Positions 34,076 to 43,733 of a stretch of 64,000 nt of DNA are shown in pieces. The stretch's first letter is position 1, and the number at the start of each line of letters is the position of its first letter. The notes beneath the pieces are model-generated. The model saw nothing but the letters and a program-made list of their open reading frames with translations. It made no database searches and had not been told where the DNA came from. Origin of the DNA: Ruminococcus gauvreauii (GTDB taxonomy: Bacteria; Bacillota; Clostridia; Lachnospirales; Lachnospiraceae); NCBI RefSeq assembly GCF_025151995.1, contig NZ_CP102290.1, positions 2,914,001-2,978,000 of the forward strand, read 5' to 3'. The position numbers were made by a program, and so were the translations under genes.

Positions 34076-35017
34076 ATGAGAGTAATATTTATGGGAACCC
34101 CGGATTTTTCTGTGGGAACACTCGAGGCTCTGGTGGAAGCAGGACATGAGATTGCTGCGGTTGTGACTCAGCCCGACAAGCCAAAAGGGAGAGGCAAGAC
34201 GATGCAGCCCACTCCGGTCAAGGAGGCGGCGGTAAAGCATAACCTGAATGTACTGCAGCCATCGAGGGTTCGTGATGAGGCATTTCTGGACCAGCTGGAA
34301 GAGCTGCATGCGGATGTTGCGGTTGTTGTCGCCTTCGGGCAGATCATTCCCAAACGCCTGCTTGAGATGCCGAAGTACGGCTGTATCAATGTTCATGCGT
34401 CACTGCTTCCCGATTATCGGGGGGCAGCACCGATTCAGCGTGCGGTCATCGACGGAAGGAAGGAGTCGGGTGTGACCGTCATGAAAATGGACGAAGGGCT
34501 TGATACCGGTGATATGATCGCCAAAGTGAGCGTTCCGCTTGAGGAAGCGGAGACGGGGGGGAGCCTTTTCGAGAAGCTGAGTGCAGCGGGTGCAAAGCTG
34601 CTGGTGGAAACACTCCCTGCGATCGCATCGGGTGAAGCGGTATATGAAAAGCAGCCACAGGAAAGCCCGACTCCTTATGCGTCTATGATCACAAAGAGCA
34701 TGGGGCAGATCGACTGGAATAAAAGCGCTGCCGAACTGGAACGGCTGGTAAGGGGACTGAATCCGTGGCCGAGTGCATTTACAGGCTGGAATCATAAAAT
34801 ACTGAAGATATGGAAAGCGTCCGTATGTGAGGAAAACAGCAGCTTTATGCCGGGACAGGTTGTCCGGGCCTCAGGGGACGGGATCTGCGTCCAGACGGGA
34901 CAGGGCCTGCTGTGCGTCCGCGAGCTGCAGCTTGAGGGAAAAAAACGTATGGAAGCAGATGCTTTCCTGCGCGGAAACGAGATGAAAGAGGGCGCAGAGT
35001 TGACTGTGTCCCGGTAA
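34076..35017 (+). CDS. fmt: Methionyl-tRNA formyltransferase
   Basis: A 313-residue protein. The formyl-tetrahydrofolate site is INVHASLLPDYRGAAPIQ, and the start MRVIFMGTPDFSVGTLE is typical. The C-terminal OB-like domain binds the tRNA. It formylates initiator Met-tRNA. It begins directly at the end of def and is followed by rsmB after 13 bases. Confidence 0.97.
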   Translation: MRVIFMGTPDFSVGTLEALVEAGHEIAAVVTQPDKPKGRGKTMQPTPVKEAAVKHNLNVLQPSRVRDEAFLDQLEELHADVAVVVAFGQIIPKRLLEMPKYGCINVHASLLPDYRGAAPIQRAVIDGRKESGVTVMKMDEGLDTGDMIAKVSVPLEEAETGGSLFEKLSAAGAKLLVETLPAIASGEAVYEKQPQESPTPYASMITKSMGQIDWNKSAAELERLVRGLNPWPSAFTGWNHKILKIWKASVCEENSSFMPGQVVRASGDGICVQTGQGLLCVRELQLEGKKRMEADAFLRGNEMKEGAELTVSR

Positions 35018-35030
35018 GCGAGGAGTACAA

Positions 35031-36386
35031 ATGGCAAGTGTAATCAGTACCAGAGAAATCATACTCGGTGTACTTTTGGAAATAGACAGAGACGGAGAAT
35101 ACAGCCACATAGCGATCAGAAATGCACTGGATAAATATCAGTATCTGCCGAAACAGGATCGTGCCTTTATCACACGTGTCTGCGAGGGGACCATAGAGTA
35201 TATGCTCACGATCGATTATATCATTGAACAGTTTTCCAGTGTGAAAGTTGAGAAAATGAAACCTGTGATCCGGGAAATCGTGCGCAGCGGTGTCTACCAG
35301 CTGATCTACATGGATCGGATACCGGATTCCGCAGTCTGTAATGAGGCGGTAAAACTGGCACAGAAAAAGGGTTTTTACAGTCTTAAAGGTTTTGTGAACG
35401 GGGTACTGAGAAATGTGGCACGCAATAAAGAGAATATCACGTATCCGCCCGAGACGCAGCCAATCGCGTATCTATCGGTAAAGTATTCAATTCCGGCATG
35501 GCTTGTCGAGAAATGGGTACTGGAATATGGATTTGAACAGACAGAACGTATGGCGGCAGATTTTATGGAAGACAAGCCGACGACGATCCGTTGTGTGCAG
35601 TACATGATCAATACGGAGGTTACAATCCAGAGACTGAAAGAACAGGGAGTTACGGTGGAAAAGGCTCCATATCTGGACTATGCATACTATATATCGGGTT
35701 ACAATTATCTTTCCATGCTGAATGTCTTTAAAATGGGCTGCATTATGGTGCAGGATATCAGTTCCATGCTCGTAGCTGAAGTGGCTGCTCCGGAAAAAAA
35801 TGACTGCGTCATCGATCTCTGTGCGGCTCCCGGCGGAAAAAGCCTGCATGTAGCTGACAAGATGATGGGATACGGAACCGTGGAGGCCAGAGACCTGACG
35901 GATTACAAGGTGGGGATGATCGAAGAGAACATTCAGCGTATGAATGCAATCAATGTACATGCCGTCTGCCAGGATGCTACGGTGTTTGACAGAGACTCCA
36001 TAGAAAAAGCGGATGTCGTCCTGGCAGATGTGCCCTGTTCCGGTTACGGTGTGATCGGAAAGAAAACAGATATCAAGTATAAGGTGACCGCACAGAAGCA
36101 GGAGGACCTGATCATACTGCAGCGCAAGATTCTGCACAATGCTTCTTCCTACGTGAAGGTGGGAGGGACGCTGGTCTACAGCACATGTACGATAGGAAGA
36201 GAAGAAAACGAGAATAATATTGAATGGTTTGTGAAAAATTATCCGTATGAACTGGAGAGTCTGGATCCTTACCTGCCGGAAGAGCTGCGTGGAGAAACGA
36301 CCCCGAAAGGTTACCTCCAGCTTCTCCCGGGAGTGCATAAGACGGATGGGTTTTTTATTGCCAGAATGAAAAGGACAGGGAAATGA
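35031..36386 (+). CDS. rsmB: 16S rRNA m5C967 methyltransferase RsmB
   Basis: A 451-residue protein with an N-terminal NusB-like RNA-binding domain and a C-terminal SAM methyltransferase (DLCAAPGGKSLHVA). It has the two catalytic-cysteine motifs DVPCSGYG and YSTCTIGREENE. It methylates C967 of 16S rRNA. GAGGAG precedes ATG 35031; the stop overlaps rlmN by 4 bases. Confidence 0.96.
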   Translation: MASVISTREIILGVLLEIDRDGEYSHIAIRNALDKYQYLPKQDRAFITRVCEGTIEYMLTIDYIIEQFSSVKVEKMKPVIREIVRSGVYQLIYMDRIPDSAVCNEAVKLAQKKGFYSLKGFVNGVLRNVARNKENITYPPETQPIAYLSVKYSIPAWLVEKWVLEYGFEQTERMAADFMEDKPTTIRCVQYMINTEVTIQRLKEQGVTVEKAPYLDYAYYISGYNYLSMLNVFKMGCIMVQDISSMLVAEVAAPEKNDCVIDLCAAPGGKSLHVADKMMGYGTVEARDLTDYKVGMIEENIQRMNAINVHAVCQDATVFDRDSIEKADVVLADVPCSGYGVIGKKTDIKYKVTAQKQEDLIILQRKILHNASSYVKVGGTLVYSTCTIGREENENNIEWFVKNYPYELESLDPYLPEELRGETTPKGYLQLLPGVHKTDGFFIARMKRTGK

Positions 36387-37423
36387 CACAGATGCGGGAT
36401 ATTCGTTCCATGACGTTTCCAGAATTACAGGAAGTCGTGGAACAGATGGGCGAGAAATCTTTCAAAGCCGGTCAGATTTTTGACTGGCTGCATAAAAAGA
36501 CGGTCTCCGGATACGATCGGATGACCAATGTATCGAAGGCGCTCCGGGAGAAACTGGCAGGGGAATATCCGCTGTATGAGCTGGAGACGGTGCAGGTGCA
36601 GACCTCGAAGATTGACGGTACAAAGAAATTCCTGTTTCGCCTTCAGGACGGACATGTGATAGAGAGTGTGTGGATGCAGTATCAGCATGGAAACTCCGTC
36701 TGTATCTCTTCTCAGGTCGGCTGCCGCATGGGCTGCAGGTTCTGCGCCTCCACGATCGGCGGACTTACCAGAAATCTGACAGCCGCAGAGATGCTCTTAC
36801 AGATATACCGGATTCAGAACCTGACGAAGGAAAGAGTTTCCAACGTGGTCGTGATGGGGACAGGGGAGCCTTTTGACAATTACGGGGAACTGCTGAAGTT
36901 TTTGCATATCCTGACGGATGAGCGGGGGCTTCATATCAGTCAGCGGAACATTACGGTTTCGACGTGCGGGATCGTACCGAGGATATATGAACTGGCAGAT
37001 GAAAAGCTTCAGATCACACTGGCCATATCTCTGCATGCCCCGAACGATGAGAAGAGAAAGGCACTGATGCCGGTCGCCAGCCGATATTCCATCCGGGAGC
37101 TGCTTGCTGCCTGCCGGTATTACTTTGAACAGACCGGCCGCCGGCTGACGTTTGAGTACAGTCTGGTGAGCGGAAATAATGACAGTCAGCAGGATGCCGA
37201 TGAGCTGGCGGAGAAAATAAAAGGCCTGAACTGCCATGTGAATTTGATTCCGGTGAACCCGATCAGGGAACGCAGTTTTGTGCAATCTGACAAAAAAGAT
37301 GTGGAGAAATTCAAAAATAAGCTTGAAAAATACGGAATTAATGTTACTATTAGAAGAGAAATGGGGCGAGATATTGACGGGGCCTGCGGCCAGCTGCGCA
37401 AAAGCTATCTTGATCAAAACTAA
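36383..37423 (+). CDS. rlmN: Dual-specificity RNA methyltransferase RlmN
   Basis: A 346-residue radical SAM enzyme that makes m2A in 23S rRNA and some tRNAs. SSQVGCRMGCRFCAS holds the CxxxCxxC cluster, and DIDGACGQLR holds the C-terminal cysteine that forms the methylated intermediate. ATGA overlaps the rsmB stop. Confidence 0.97.
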   Translation: MTQMRDIRSMTFPELQEVVEQMGEKSFKAGQIFDWLHKKTVSGYDRMTNVSKALREKLAGEYPLYELETVQVQTSKIDGTKKFLFRLQDGHVIESVWMQYQHGNSVCISSQVGCRMGCRFCASTIGGLTRNLTAAEMLLQIYRIQNLTKERVSNVVVMGTGEPFDNYGELLKFLHILTDERGLHISQRNITVSTCGIVPRIYELADEKLQITLAISLHAPNDEKRKALMPVASRYSIRELLAACRYYFEQTGRRLTFEYSLVSGNNDSQQDADELAEKIKGLNCHVNLIPVNPIRERSFVQSDKKDVEKFKNKLEKYGINVTIRREMGRDIDGACGQLRKSYLDQN

Positions 37424-37437
37424 AAGGAGTGTGGGGA

Positions 37438-38181
37438 ATGAAAGCATTTTCTGTTACAGATGTTGGGCAGGTTCGACAAATAAATCAGGACTACATATAT
37501 ACATCTGAACAGCCGATAGGAAATCTTCCGAATCTTTTTGTGGTGGCAGACGGGATGGGAGGACACAATGCAGGTGACTTTGCTTCCAGCTTTGCAGTGA
37601 AGGTGCTGGTGGAAGCAGTGAAGCAGGATATTAACTTCAATCCAATAAAAATCATCCGCAGTGCGATTGAAACTGCGAATGAACAGCTTTTGGATCAGGC
37701 TTCCAAAAATGAAGAACTCAAGGGCATGGGTACTACAATCGTTGCAGCAACTGTTGTGGGGCGATATGTTTATGTTGCAAATGTTGGGGACAGCCGGCTG
37801 TATGTGGCCGGTGATAAAATGGAACAGGTGACCAGAGATCATTCTCTGGTAGGGGAGATGATACGCATGGGCGAGCTCAGCCAGGAGCAGGCCCGTAATC
37901 ATCCGGACCGCAATATCATCACCCGGGCTCTTGGGACCGGGCCGGATGTGGCAATTGATTTCTTTGACGTCAAGCTGGAGGATAATGCCAGGATTATCAT
38001 GTGTTCCGACGGACTGTCCGGTATGCTTACCGACGATGAGATATTCGAAATACTGACTTCGTGCGGGGATGGGGAAGATCCCGCAAAAGCACTGATGCAC
38101 AGGGCGAATGATAACGGCGGCAGAGATAATATTGCAGTCATTGTGGTTGAACCATTTAAAAAAGAGGTGAGAGAATGTTAA
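37438..38181 (+). CDS. prpC: PP2C-family serine/threonine phosphatase
   Basis: A 247-residue phosphatase. DVGQVRQINQD, VADGMGGHNAG and the C-terminal GGRDNIAVIVV are PP2C motifs whose aspartates bind two metal ions. It reverses the phosphorylation made by the PASTA kinase, whose gene overlaps its 3' end by 7 bases. ATG 37438 has AAAGGAG 8 bases upstream. Confidence 0.96.
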   Translation: MKAFSVTDVGQVRQINQDYIYTSEQPIGNLPNLFVVADGMGGHNAGDFASSFAVKVLVEAVKQDINFNPIKIIRSAIETANEQLLDQASKNEELKGMGTTIVAATVVGRYVYVANVGDSRLYVAGDKMEQVTRDHSLVGEMIRMGELSQEQARNHPDRNIITRALGTGPDVAIDFFDVKLEDNARIIMCSDGLSGMLTDDEIFEILTSCGDGEDPAKALMHRANDNGGRDNIAVIVVEPFKKEVREC

Positions 38182-40313
38182 AAGAGGGAATGATTCTAGT
38201 AGAGCGTTACGAGATTATCAGCAAGATCGGCACCGGTGGAATGGCCGATGTCTATAAAGCGCGTGATCATAAGCTGAACAGACTCGTGGCGGTTAAAGTT
38301 CTGAAGCCGGAATTCCGGGATGACAAATCATTTGTTGCAAAGTTCAGGAAAGAGGCGCAGGCGGCAGCCGGCCTTGCACATCCGAATATTGTCAACGTAT
38401 ATGATGTCGGAGAGGATGAAGGCGTTAACTTTATCGTGATGGAGCTGGTGGAAGGCATTACGTTAAAGGATTATATAAAAAAGAAGGGTAAATTAAGCGT
38501 CAAAGAGGCGACCAGTATTGCGATTCAGGTTTCGCTGGGGCTGGAAGCTGCTCATAACAGCGACATTGTACACCGCGATGTCAAACCGCAGAATATCATT
38601 ATTTCCACGGACGGAAAGGTAAAACTGTCCGATTTCGGCATTGCGAGGGCCGTATCTTCCAACACGATCACGTCGAATGTGATGGTTTCTGTGCATTACA
38701 GTTCTCCGGAACAGGTGCGCGGAGGATACAGCGATAAAAAAAGTGATATCTATTCACTGGGTGTCACAATGTATGAGATGGTTACGGGGCGGGTACCGTT
38801 CGACGGAGATACGTCTGTTGCGATTGCCATCAAGCATCTGCAGGAGGAAATGGTGCCGCCGTCAAAATATACGCCGGATCTGCCGTTCAGCCTGGAACAG
38901 ATCATCTTAAAATGTACACAGAAGAGTGTCGACCGCAGATACAACAACCTGTCGGAAGTGATCGAAGATCTGAAGCACTCGCTGGTTGACCCGAACGGGA
39001 CCTTTGTACAGCTGGCGCCGCTCTCGAGCCACGCACAGACTGTACGCATTTCACAGGAAGAGCTGGATGCGATCAAAGAAGGAAAGACAGAGGCACAGGA
39101 TAAGCCGTACCAGGAACAGCCGGTCATCTATGACGATGATGATGAAGATGAGTACGAGGATGACGACGAGGATGACGAGGGCGGCATCAGCAGCAAGCTT
39201 GAAAAAGCGATGACCATCGGCGGATTTATCATCGGCGCGATCATCATCTGCATCCTGATCTATTTTATCGGAACCGCTGCGGGTATCTTTAAATTCGGTT
39301 CTGACAAGAAGAAAGAACCGCAGCAGATTGAAGAGAATCAGGACAATCAGGATGATGAGACGTCTGACGATGAGGACATGGTAGAAGTGCCGGAGCTGCG
39401 GGGAAAGACCGTGGCAGAGGCGGAAGAAGCACTCAAGGATACGGGAATCGGCCTCAAAAAAGTAGCGGAGGAACCATCCGATGAATATGCGAAAGGTCAG
39501 ATAATGCGTCAGAGTGAAGCGGCAGGTTCCAAAGTTCAGAAACATACAACGATAGAATATACCCTGAGTACGGGAAGCGCTCAGCTTACAGTACCGAATA
39601 TTGTCGGGCAGCCTCAGGCGGATGCAGAAGCGGCCCTCCGTGATATGGGTCTTGAGACGAGTGTACAGCAGGATTACAGTGCGGATGTTGCGATTGGCAG
39701 CGTCATCTCTGTCAGTCCGGATGTAGGAACATCGGTGAATGTCGGTGATACCGTAACTTTGGTTGTCAGCAAGGGAGCATCGGATGTGGAAGTAACAGTA
39801 CCAAGTGTCAGAGGAATCTCTGAGGAAGACGCAAAGGCAACACTTGAGAATCTTGGACTGATCGTGACGGTCGAGACGGGAACGAGCAGCTCCGTGGGCG
39901 AAGGTGAGGTTTATGAGCAGAGCATCTCATCGGGCACCAGAGTGAACAGCGGAACTGAGATCACGATCAGCGTGAACCGGGCAGATGCCACGAACAATAC
40001 GCCGCTGCAGAACGATTCGCCGGACGGCAGTGATTCACAGGCAGGCACATACAGCGGAACATGGGCTTGCAGCAAACGCCTGGGTGAGCCGAGCAACTAC
40101 TCCGGCGGAGCAGTAAAACTGGAACTTGTACAGAATGTTAACGGTGAGACTGTGACGACACCGATCGTTGAGGGTGCCACGATCTCCTTCCCGTATAATG
40201 TGGAGATCACAGGTGCCGACGGTGTGGACACCGGGACAGTCTACCTCTATGAACTGGTGGATGGCGATTACGTTCAGCGGGCACAGTATACCGTTCCGTT
40301 TACCGAGTCATAA
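38175..40313 (+). CDS. prkC: PASTA-domain serine/threonine kinase
   Basis: A 712-residue membrane kinase. The kinase domain (about 10-275) has GTGGMADVYKA, Lys41, HRDVKPQN and DFG (153-155). An acidic linker is followed by a transmembrane helix at about 350-375. Outside the cell there are three PASTA repeats (starting VEVPELRG, LTVPNIVG, VTVPSVRG), then about 100 extra residues predicted to be beta-rich. PASTA domains bind peptidoglycan fragments, so this couples wall state to growth or spore germination. Its phosphatase is directly upstream. Confidence 0.97.
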   Translation: MLKEGMILVERYEIISKIGTGGMADVYKARDHKLNRLVAVKVLKPEFRDDKSFVAKFRKEAQAAAGLAHPNIVNVYDVGEDEGVNFIVMELVEGITLKDYIKKKGKLSVKEATSIAIQVSLGLEAAHNSDIVHRDVKPQNIIISTDGKVKLSDFGIARAVSSNTITSNVMVSVHYSSPEQVRGGYSDKKSDIYSLGVTMYEMVTGRVPFDGDTSVAIAIKHLQEEMVPPSKYTPDLPFSLEQIILKCTQKSVDRRYNNLSEVIEDLKHSLVDPNGTFVQLAPLSSHAQTVRISQEELDAIKEGKTEAQDKPYQEQPVIYDDDDEDEYEDDDEDDEGGISSKLEKAMTIGGFIIGAIIICILIYFIGTAAGIFKFGSDKKKEPQQIEENQDNQDDETSDDEDMVEVPELRGKTVAEAEEALKDTGIGLKKVAEEPSDEYAKGQIMRQSEAAGSKVQKHTTIEYTLSTGSAQLTVPNIVGQPQADAEAALRDMGLETSVQQDYSADVAIGSVISVSPDVGTSVNVGDTVTLVVSKGASDVEVTVPSVRGISEEDAKATLENLGLIVTVETGTSSSVGEGEVYEQSISSGTRVNSGTEITISVNRADATNNTPLQNDSPDGSDSQAGTYSGTWACSKRLGEPSNYSGGAVKLELVQNVNGETVTTPIVEGATISFPYNVEITGADGVDTGTVYLYELVDGDYVQRAQYTVPFTES

Positions 40314-40318
40314 TACGT

Positions 40319-41206
40319 ATGATACGTGGAAGGATAATGAAAGGAATTGCCGGCTTCTACTATGTTTCCGTAGCGGGAGCCGGGGTCTATGAGTGCAGGC
40401 CGAAAGGCATATTCAGGAAAGAAAAAATCAAACCGCTGGTCGGGGATGAGGTTGAGGTTGAAGTGCTGGAAGAATCTGAAAAGACCGGTACCATCGTCGG
40501 GATTCATCCGCGCAAAAACGAGCTGATTCGTCCGGCGGCCGCAAACATTGACCAGGCCATGGTGATTTTCGCGATCGAGAACCCAAGGCCCAGTTTTTCT
40601 TTGCTGGATCGTTTTCTGATCATGATGGAATGCCAGGGGATCCGGACGACCATCTGCTTTAATAAAAAAGAGATGGCAACAGAGGAGGAACTCCGTCTGC
40701 TCTATGAGACATATGCGTCCTGCGGATACCGGGTCATTCTTACGAGTGCACGCCTGGAGGAAGGGATCGAGGAGATACGGGAGGTACTTGGAGGGAAGAC
40801 CACGGTCATTGCCGGCCCTTCGGGGGTGGGAAAATCATCGATTACCAATCTTCTTCAGAAAGAAGTGTATATGGAGACTGGTGAGATCAGCCGCAAGCTA
40901 AGGCGCGGACGCCACACGACCCGCCATGCCCAGCTGATTCAGATTGACACAGACACGTATCTGATGGATACACCGGGTTTCAGCGCACTGACAGTGGAAG
41001 ATATGGATAAGGAAGAACTGAAAGAGTATTTCATGGAATTTCGTCCGTATGAGGAGGCCTGCAGATTTCAGGGCTGTGTGCATATCTCAGAACCGGATTG
41101 CGCGGTACGCCGTGCAGTGGAAGAGAAAAAGATCAGCTCCATACGATATGCGGATTACAGGGAGCTGTTTGAGGAACTAAAAGAAAGGGAAAAGAGGAGG
41201 TATTAA
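40319..41206 (+). CDS. rsgA: Ribosome small subunit GTPase A
   Basis: A 295-residue circularly permuted GTPase. An OB fold comes first (IMKGIAGFYYV), then a G4-like NKKE, the P-loop AGPSGVGKSSITNLL and DTPGFSAL. The zinc motif is CRFQGCVHISEPDC. It tests maturation of the 30S subunit. The ATG at 40319 keeps the family's N-terminal residues and is probably coupled to the kinase stop 6 bases before. Confidence 0.96.
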   Translation: MIRGRIMKGIAGFYYVSVAGAGVYECRPKGIFRKEKIKPLVGDEVEVEVLEESEKTGTIVGIHPRKNELIRPAAANIDQAMVIFAIENPRPSFSLLDRFLIMMECQGIRTTICFNKKEMATEEELRLLYETYASCGYRVILTSARLEEGIEEIREVLGGKTTVIAGPSGVGKSSITNLLQKEVYMETGEISRKLRRGRHTTRHAQLIQIDTDTYLMDTPGFSALTVEDMDKEELKEYFMEFRPYEEACRFQGCVHISEPDCAVRRAVEEKKISSIRYADYRELFEELKEREKRRY

Positions 41207-41208
41207 GT

Positions 41209-41868
41209 ATGTATCAACTGTCACCATCTATGCTGTCGGCAGACTTTAACCGTCTGGGAGAACAGCTGAAAATGATTGAGGATTCGGGAGTGAAGTGGCT
41301 GCATATCGATGTGATGGACGGGGATTTTGTTCCGAGCATCTCGTTTGGTATGCCGGTGATTGCGTCCATTCGCAAAGAGAGCGGACTGTTTTTCGATGTG
41401 CACCTTATGGTTTCCAATCCAGACCGCTACATCGATGACTTCGCAAAAGCAGGCGCCGATATGATCACGGTACATGCAGAGGCGTGCAGACATCTGGAAG
41501 GATGTATCTCAGATATCCATAAGGCAGGCTGCAAAGCAGGCGTTGCGCTCAATCCGGCGACACCGCTGTGCCAGCTGGAATATGTGCTGCATAAACTGGA
41601 TATGGTGCTTCTGATGACCGTAAACCCGGGTTTCGGCGGACAGTCCTATATCGAAAAATCCACAGATAAGATCAAAGATCTGAAGGAAATGATCCAATCT
41701 CGGGGACTGGAAACGGATATTCAGGTCGACGGAGGCGTAAACAGCAAGACGATCGACAAGGTGCTGGAAGCAGGTGCAAATATTATTGTTGCAGGTTCTG
41801 CAGTGTTCGGCGGAGATATCCGGGCAAATATCGAAAACTTCCAGGAAGCATTTAAACGATATGAATAG
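41209..41868 (+). CDS. rpe: Ribulose-phosphate 3-epimerase
   Basis: A 219-residue TIM barrel. LSPSMLSADF, WLHIDVMDGDFVPSISFG and MTVNPGFGGQSYI hold the metal and substrate residues, and QVDGGVN the second catalytic Asp. It links ribulose-5-P and xylulose-5-P in the pentose phosphate pathway. AGGAGG lies before ATG 41209, two bases after the rsgA stop, the usual Firmicute order. Confidence 0.97.
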   Translation: MYQLSPSMLSADFNRLGEQLKMIEDSGVKWLHIDVMDGDFVPSISFGMPVIASIRKESGLFFDVHLMVSNPDRYIDDFAKAGADMITVHAEACRHLEGCISDIHKAGCKAGVALNPATPLCQLEYVLHKLDMVLLMTVNPGFGGQSYIEKSTDKIKDLKEMIQSRGLETDIQVDGGVNSKTIDKVLEAGANIIVAGSAVFGGDIRANIENFQEAFKRYE

Positions 41869-41886
41869 GAAACAGGGAAGCAAAAA

Positions 41887-42534
41887 GTGAACACATTGAT
41901 TATCAGCGGGGGCAATATCAATTCTGATCTTGCCCTTGATTTTATGGAAAAACAAAAACCGGATTACATCATAGCGGCAGACAGAGGACTTCTGTTTGCG
42001 TGGGAGCACAGGATCAGTCCGGATTATATTGTGGGGGATTTTGACAGTGTCCCGGCGGAAGTGATCCGGGAATACCGTGCACATAACAGGATTCCCATAA
42101 GGGAATACAATCCAGTAAAGGATGCAACAGATACCCAGATCGCACTGGAGAAGGCGATTACACACGGGAGCAGTCAGATATGGCTGCTTGGGGCTACCGG
42201 GACGAGACTGGACCATACGCTTGGGAATATCTATTCCCTGAAGCCTGCACTGGAGGCGGGGATACCGGCATATATCCTGGATGAACACAACAGGATCTCT
42301 CTGATCCGCGGCGAGGTCCGGCTGAAAAGAGAAGAGCAGTATGGAGCATACGTTTCGTTTCTCCCGCTGGGAGAAAAGACGGAGGGACTTACACTGCGTG
42401 GATTCAAATACCCGCTGACAGATCACACGCTGAAAAATGACAGCGGGCTGGGTGTGAGCAACGAGATCACAGCGGATGATGCTTATGTATCCATGAAAAC
42501 GGGTATCCTGATCATGATCCAGTCACGCGATTGA
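41887..42534 (+). CDS. thiN: Thiamine pyrophosphokinase
   Basis: A 215-residue protein starting with GTG. IAADRGLLFAWEHRISPDYI and VGDFDSVP carry the catalytic acidic residues; the C-terminal TPK B1 domain has GLTLRGFKYPL and GLGVSNEI. It converts thiamine to thiamine diphosphate with ATP. It follows rpe and rsgA as in many Firmicutes. Confidence 0.95.
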   Translation: MNTLIISGGNINSDLALDFMEKQKPDYIIAADRGLLFAWEHRISPDYIVGDFDSVPAEVIREYRAHNRIPIREYNPVKDATDTQIALEKAITHGSSQIWLLGATGTRLDHTLGNIYSLKPALEAGIPAYILDEHNRISLIRGEVRLKREEQYGAYVSFLPLGEKTEGLTLRGFKYPLTDHTLKNDSGLGVSNEITADDAYVSMKTGILIMIQSRD

Positions 42535-42617
42535 GATTAGCGGGATATTTACACCGGATGGTATCTGTGATAAAATCTACAGAATTATGATAAACTGAAA
42601 TATAGGAGATAACTACA

Positions 42618-43715
42618 ATGAAATTAGGAATTGTCGGACTTCCCAATGTGGGGAAAAGTACACTGTTTAATTCACTGACTAAGGCGGGCGCAGAATCTGC
42701 GAATTATCCGTTCTGCACCATAGATCCGAATGTGGGAATCGTTCCGGTACCGGATGACAGACTGAAATTGCTCGGAGACTTTTACCAGTCTAAAAAGGTG
42801 ACGCCGGCAGTCATTGAGTTTGTGGACATAGCGGGGCTTGTAAAAGGCGCATCCAAGGGAGAAGGGCTCGGCAACCAGTTCCTCGCCAATATCCGGGAAG
42901 TCGATGCGATCGTTCACGTCGTGCGCTGTTTTGAGGATTCCAACGTTGTTCATGTGGACGGGACGATCGATCCTCTGCGTGACATTGAGACGATTGAACT
43001 TGAGCTCGTGTTTTCCGACCTAGAAATACTGGAACGCCGTGAAGCAAAGACCGCGAAATCAGCCAGAAATGACAAGAATGCTGCGAAAGAACTGGTGACG
43101 ATTGCGAAACTGAAAACACATCTGGAATCGGGAAAACCGGTCAAGACAATGGAAGCTGCGGATGATGAGGAGCAGGCGCTGATCAGTTCTTACAATCTGC
43201 TGACCCAGAAACCTGTGATCTTTGCAGCAAATGTTGCCGAGGATGATCTGGCAGATGACGGTGCGTCCAATCCGTATGTTCAGCAGGTCAGAGAGTTTGC
43301 CGCTCAAGAGGGCAGTGAAGTTTTCGTGATCTGTGCACAGATCGAGCAGGAGATCGCCGAGCTTGAGGAAGAGGAGAAAAAGATGTTTCTCGAAGATCTG
43401 GGTTTGAAGGAATCCGGCCTGGAGAAACTGATCAGGGCGAGCTACCGCCTCCTGGGACTGCTCAGCTATCTCACATCCGGCGAGGATGAAACCCGTGCCT
43501 GGACAATCAAACAGGGAACAAAGGCGCCGCAGGCGGCAGGAAAGATCCACACGGATTTTGAGCGCGGATTTATCAAGGCGGAGGTTGTCAATTATCAGGA
43601 TCTTCTGGACTGCGGGTCATACGCAGGAGCCAGAGAAAAAGGACTGGTACGAATGGAAGGGAAAGAATACGTGGTAAAAGACGGAGACGTCATTTTATTC
43701 CGATTTAATGTATAA
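42618..43715 (+). CDS. ychF: Redox-regulated GTPase/ATPase YchF
   Basis: A 365-residue Obg-like ATPase. GLPNVGKSTLFNSL is the P-loop, DIAGLVKGASKGEGLGN is switch II, and the C-terminal TGS domain has TRAWTIKQGTKAP and HTDFERGFI. It binds ribosomes and prefers ATP. AGGAG lies before ATG 42618. The 84 bases upstream may hold its promoter. Confidence 0.97.
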   Translation: MKLGIVGLPNVGKSTLFNSLTKAGAESANYPFCTIDPNVGIVPVPDDRLKLLGDFYQSKKVTPAVIEFVDIAGLVKGASKGEGLGNQFLANIREVDAIVHVVRCFEDSNVVHVDGTIDPLRDIETIELELVFSDLEILERREAKTAKSARNDKNAAKELVTIAKLKTHLESGKPVKTMEAADDEEQALISSYNLLTQKPVIFAANVAEDDLADDGASNPYVQQVREFAAQEGSEVFVICAQIEQEIAELEEEEKKMFLEDLGLKESGLEKLIRASYRLLGLLSYLTSGEDETRAWTIKQGTKAPQAAGKIHTDFERGFIKAEVVNYQDLLDCGSYAGAREKGLVRMEGKEYVVKDGDVILFRFNV

Positions 43716-43733
43716 GAAGAAGGTGAACAGCAA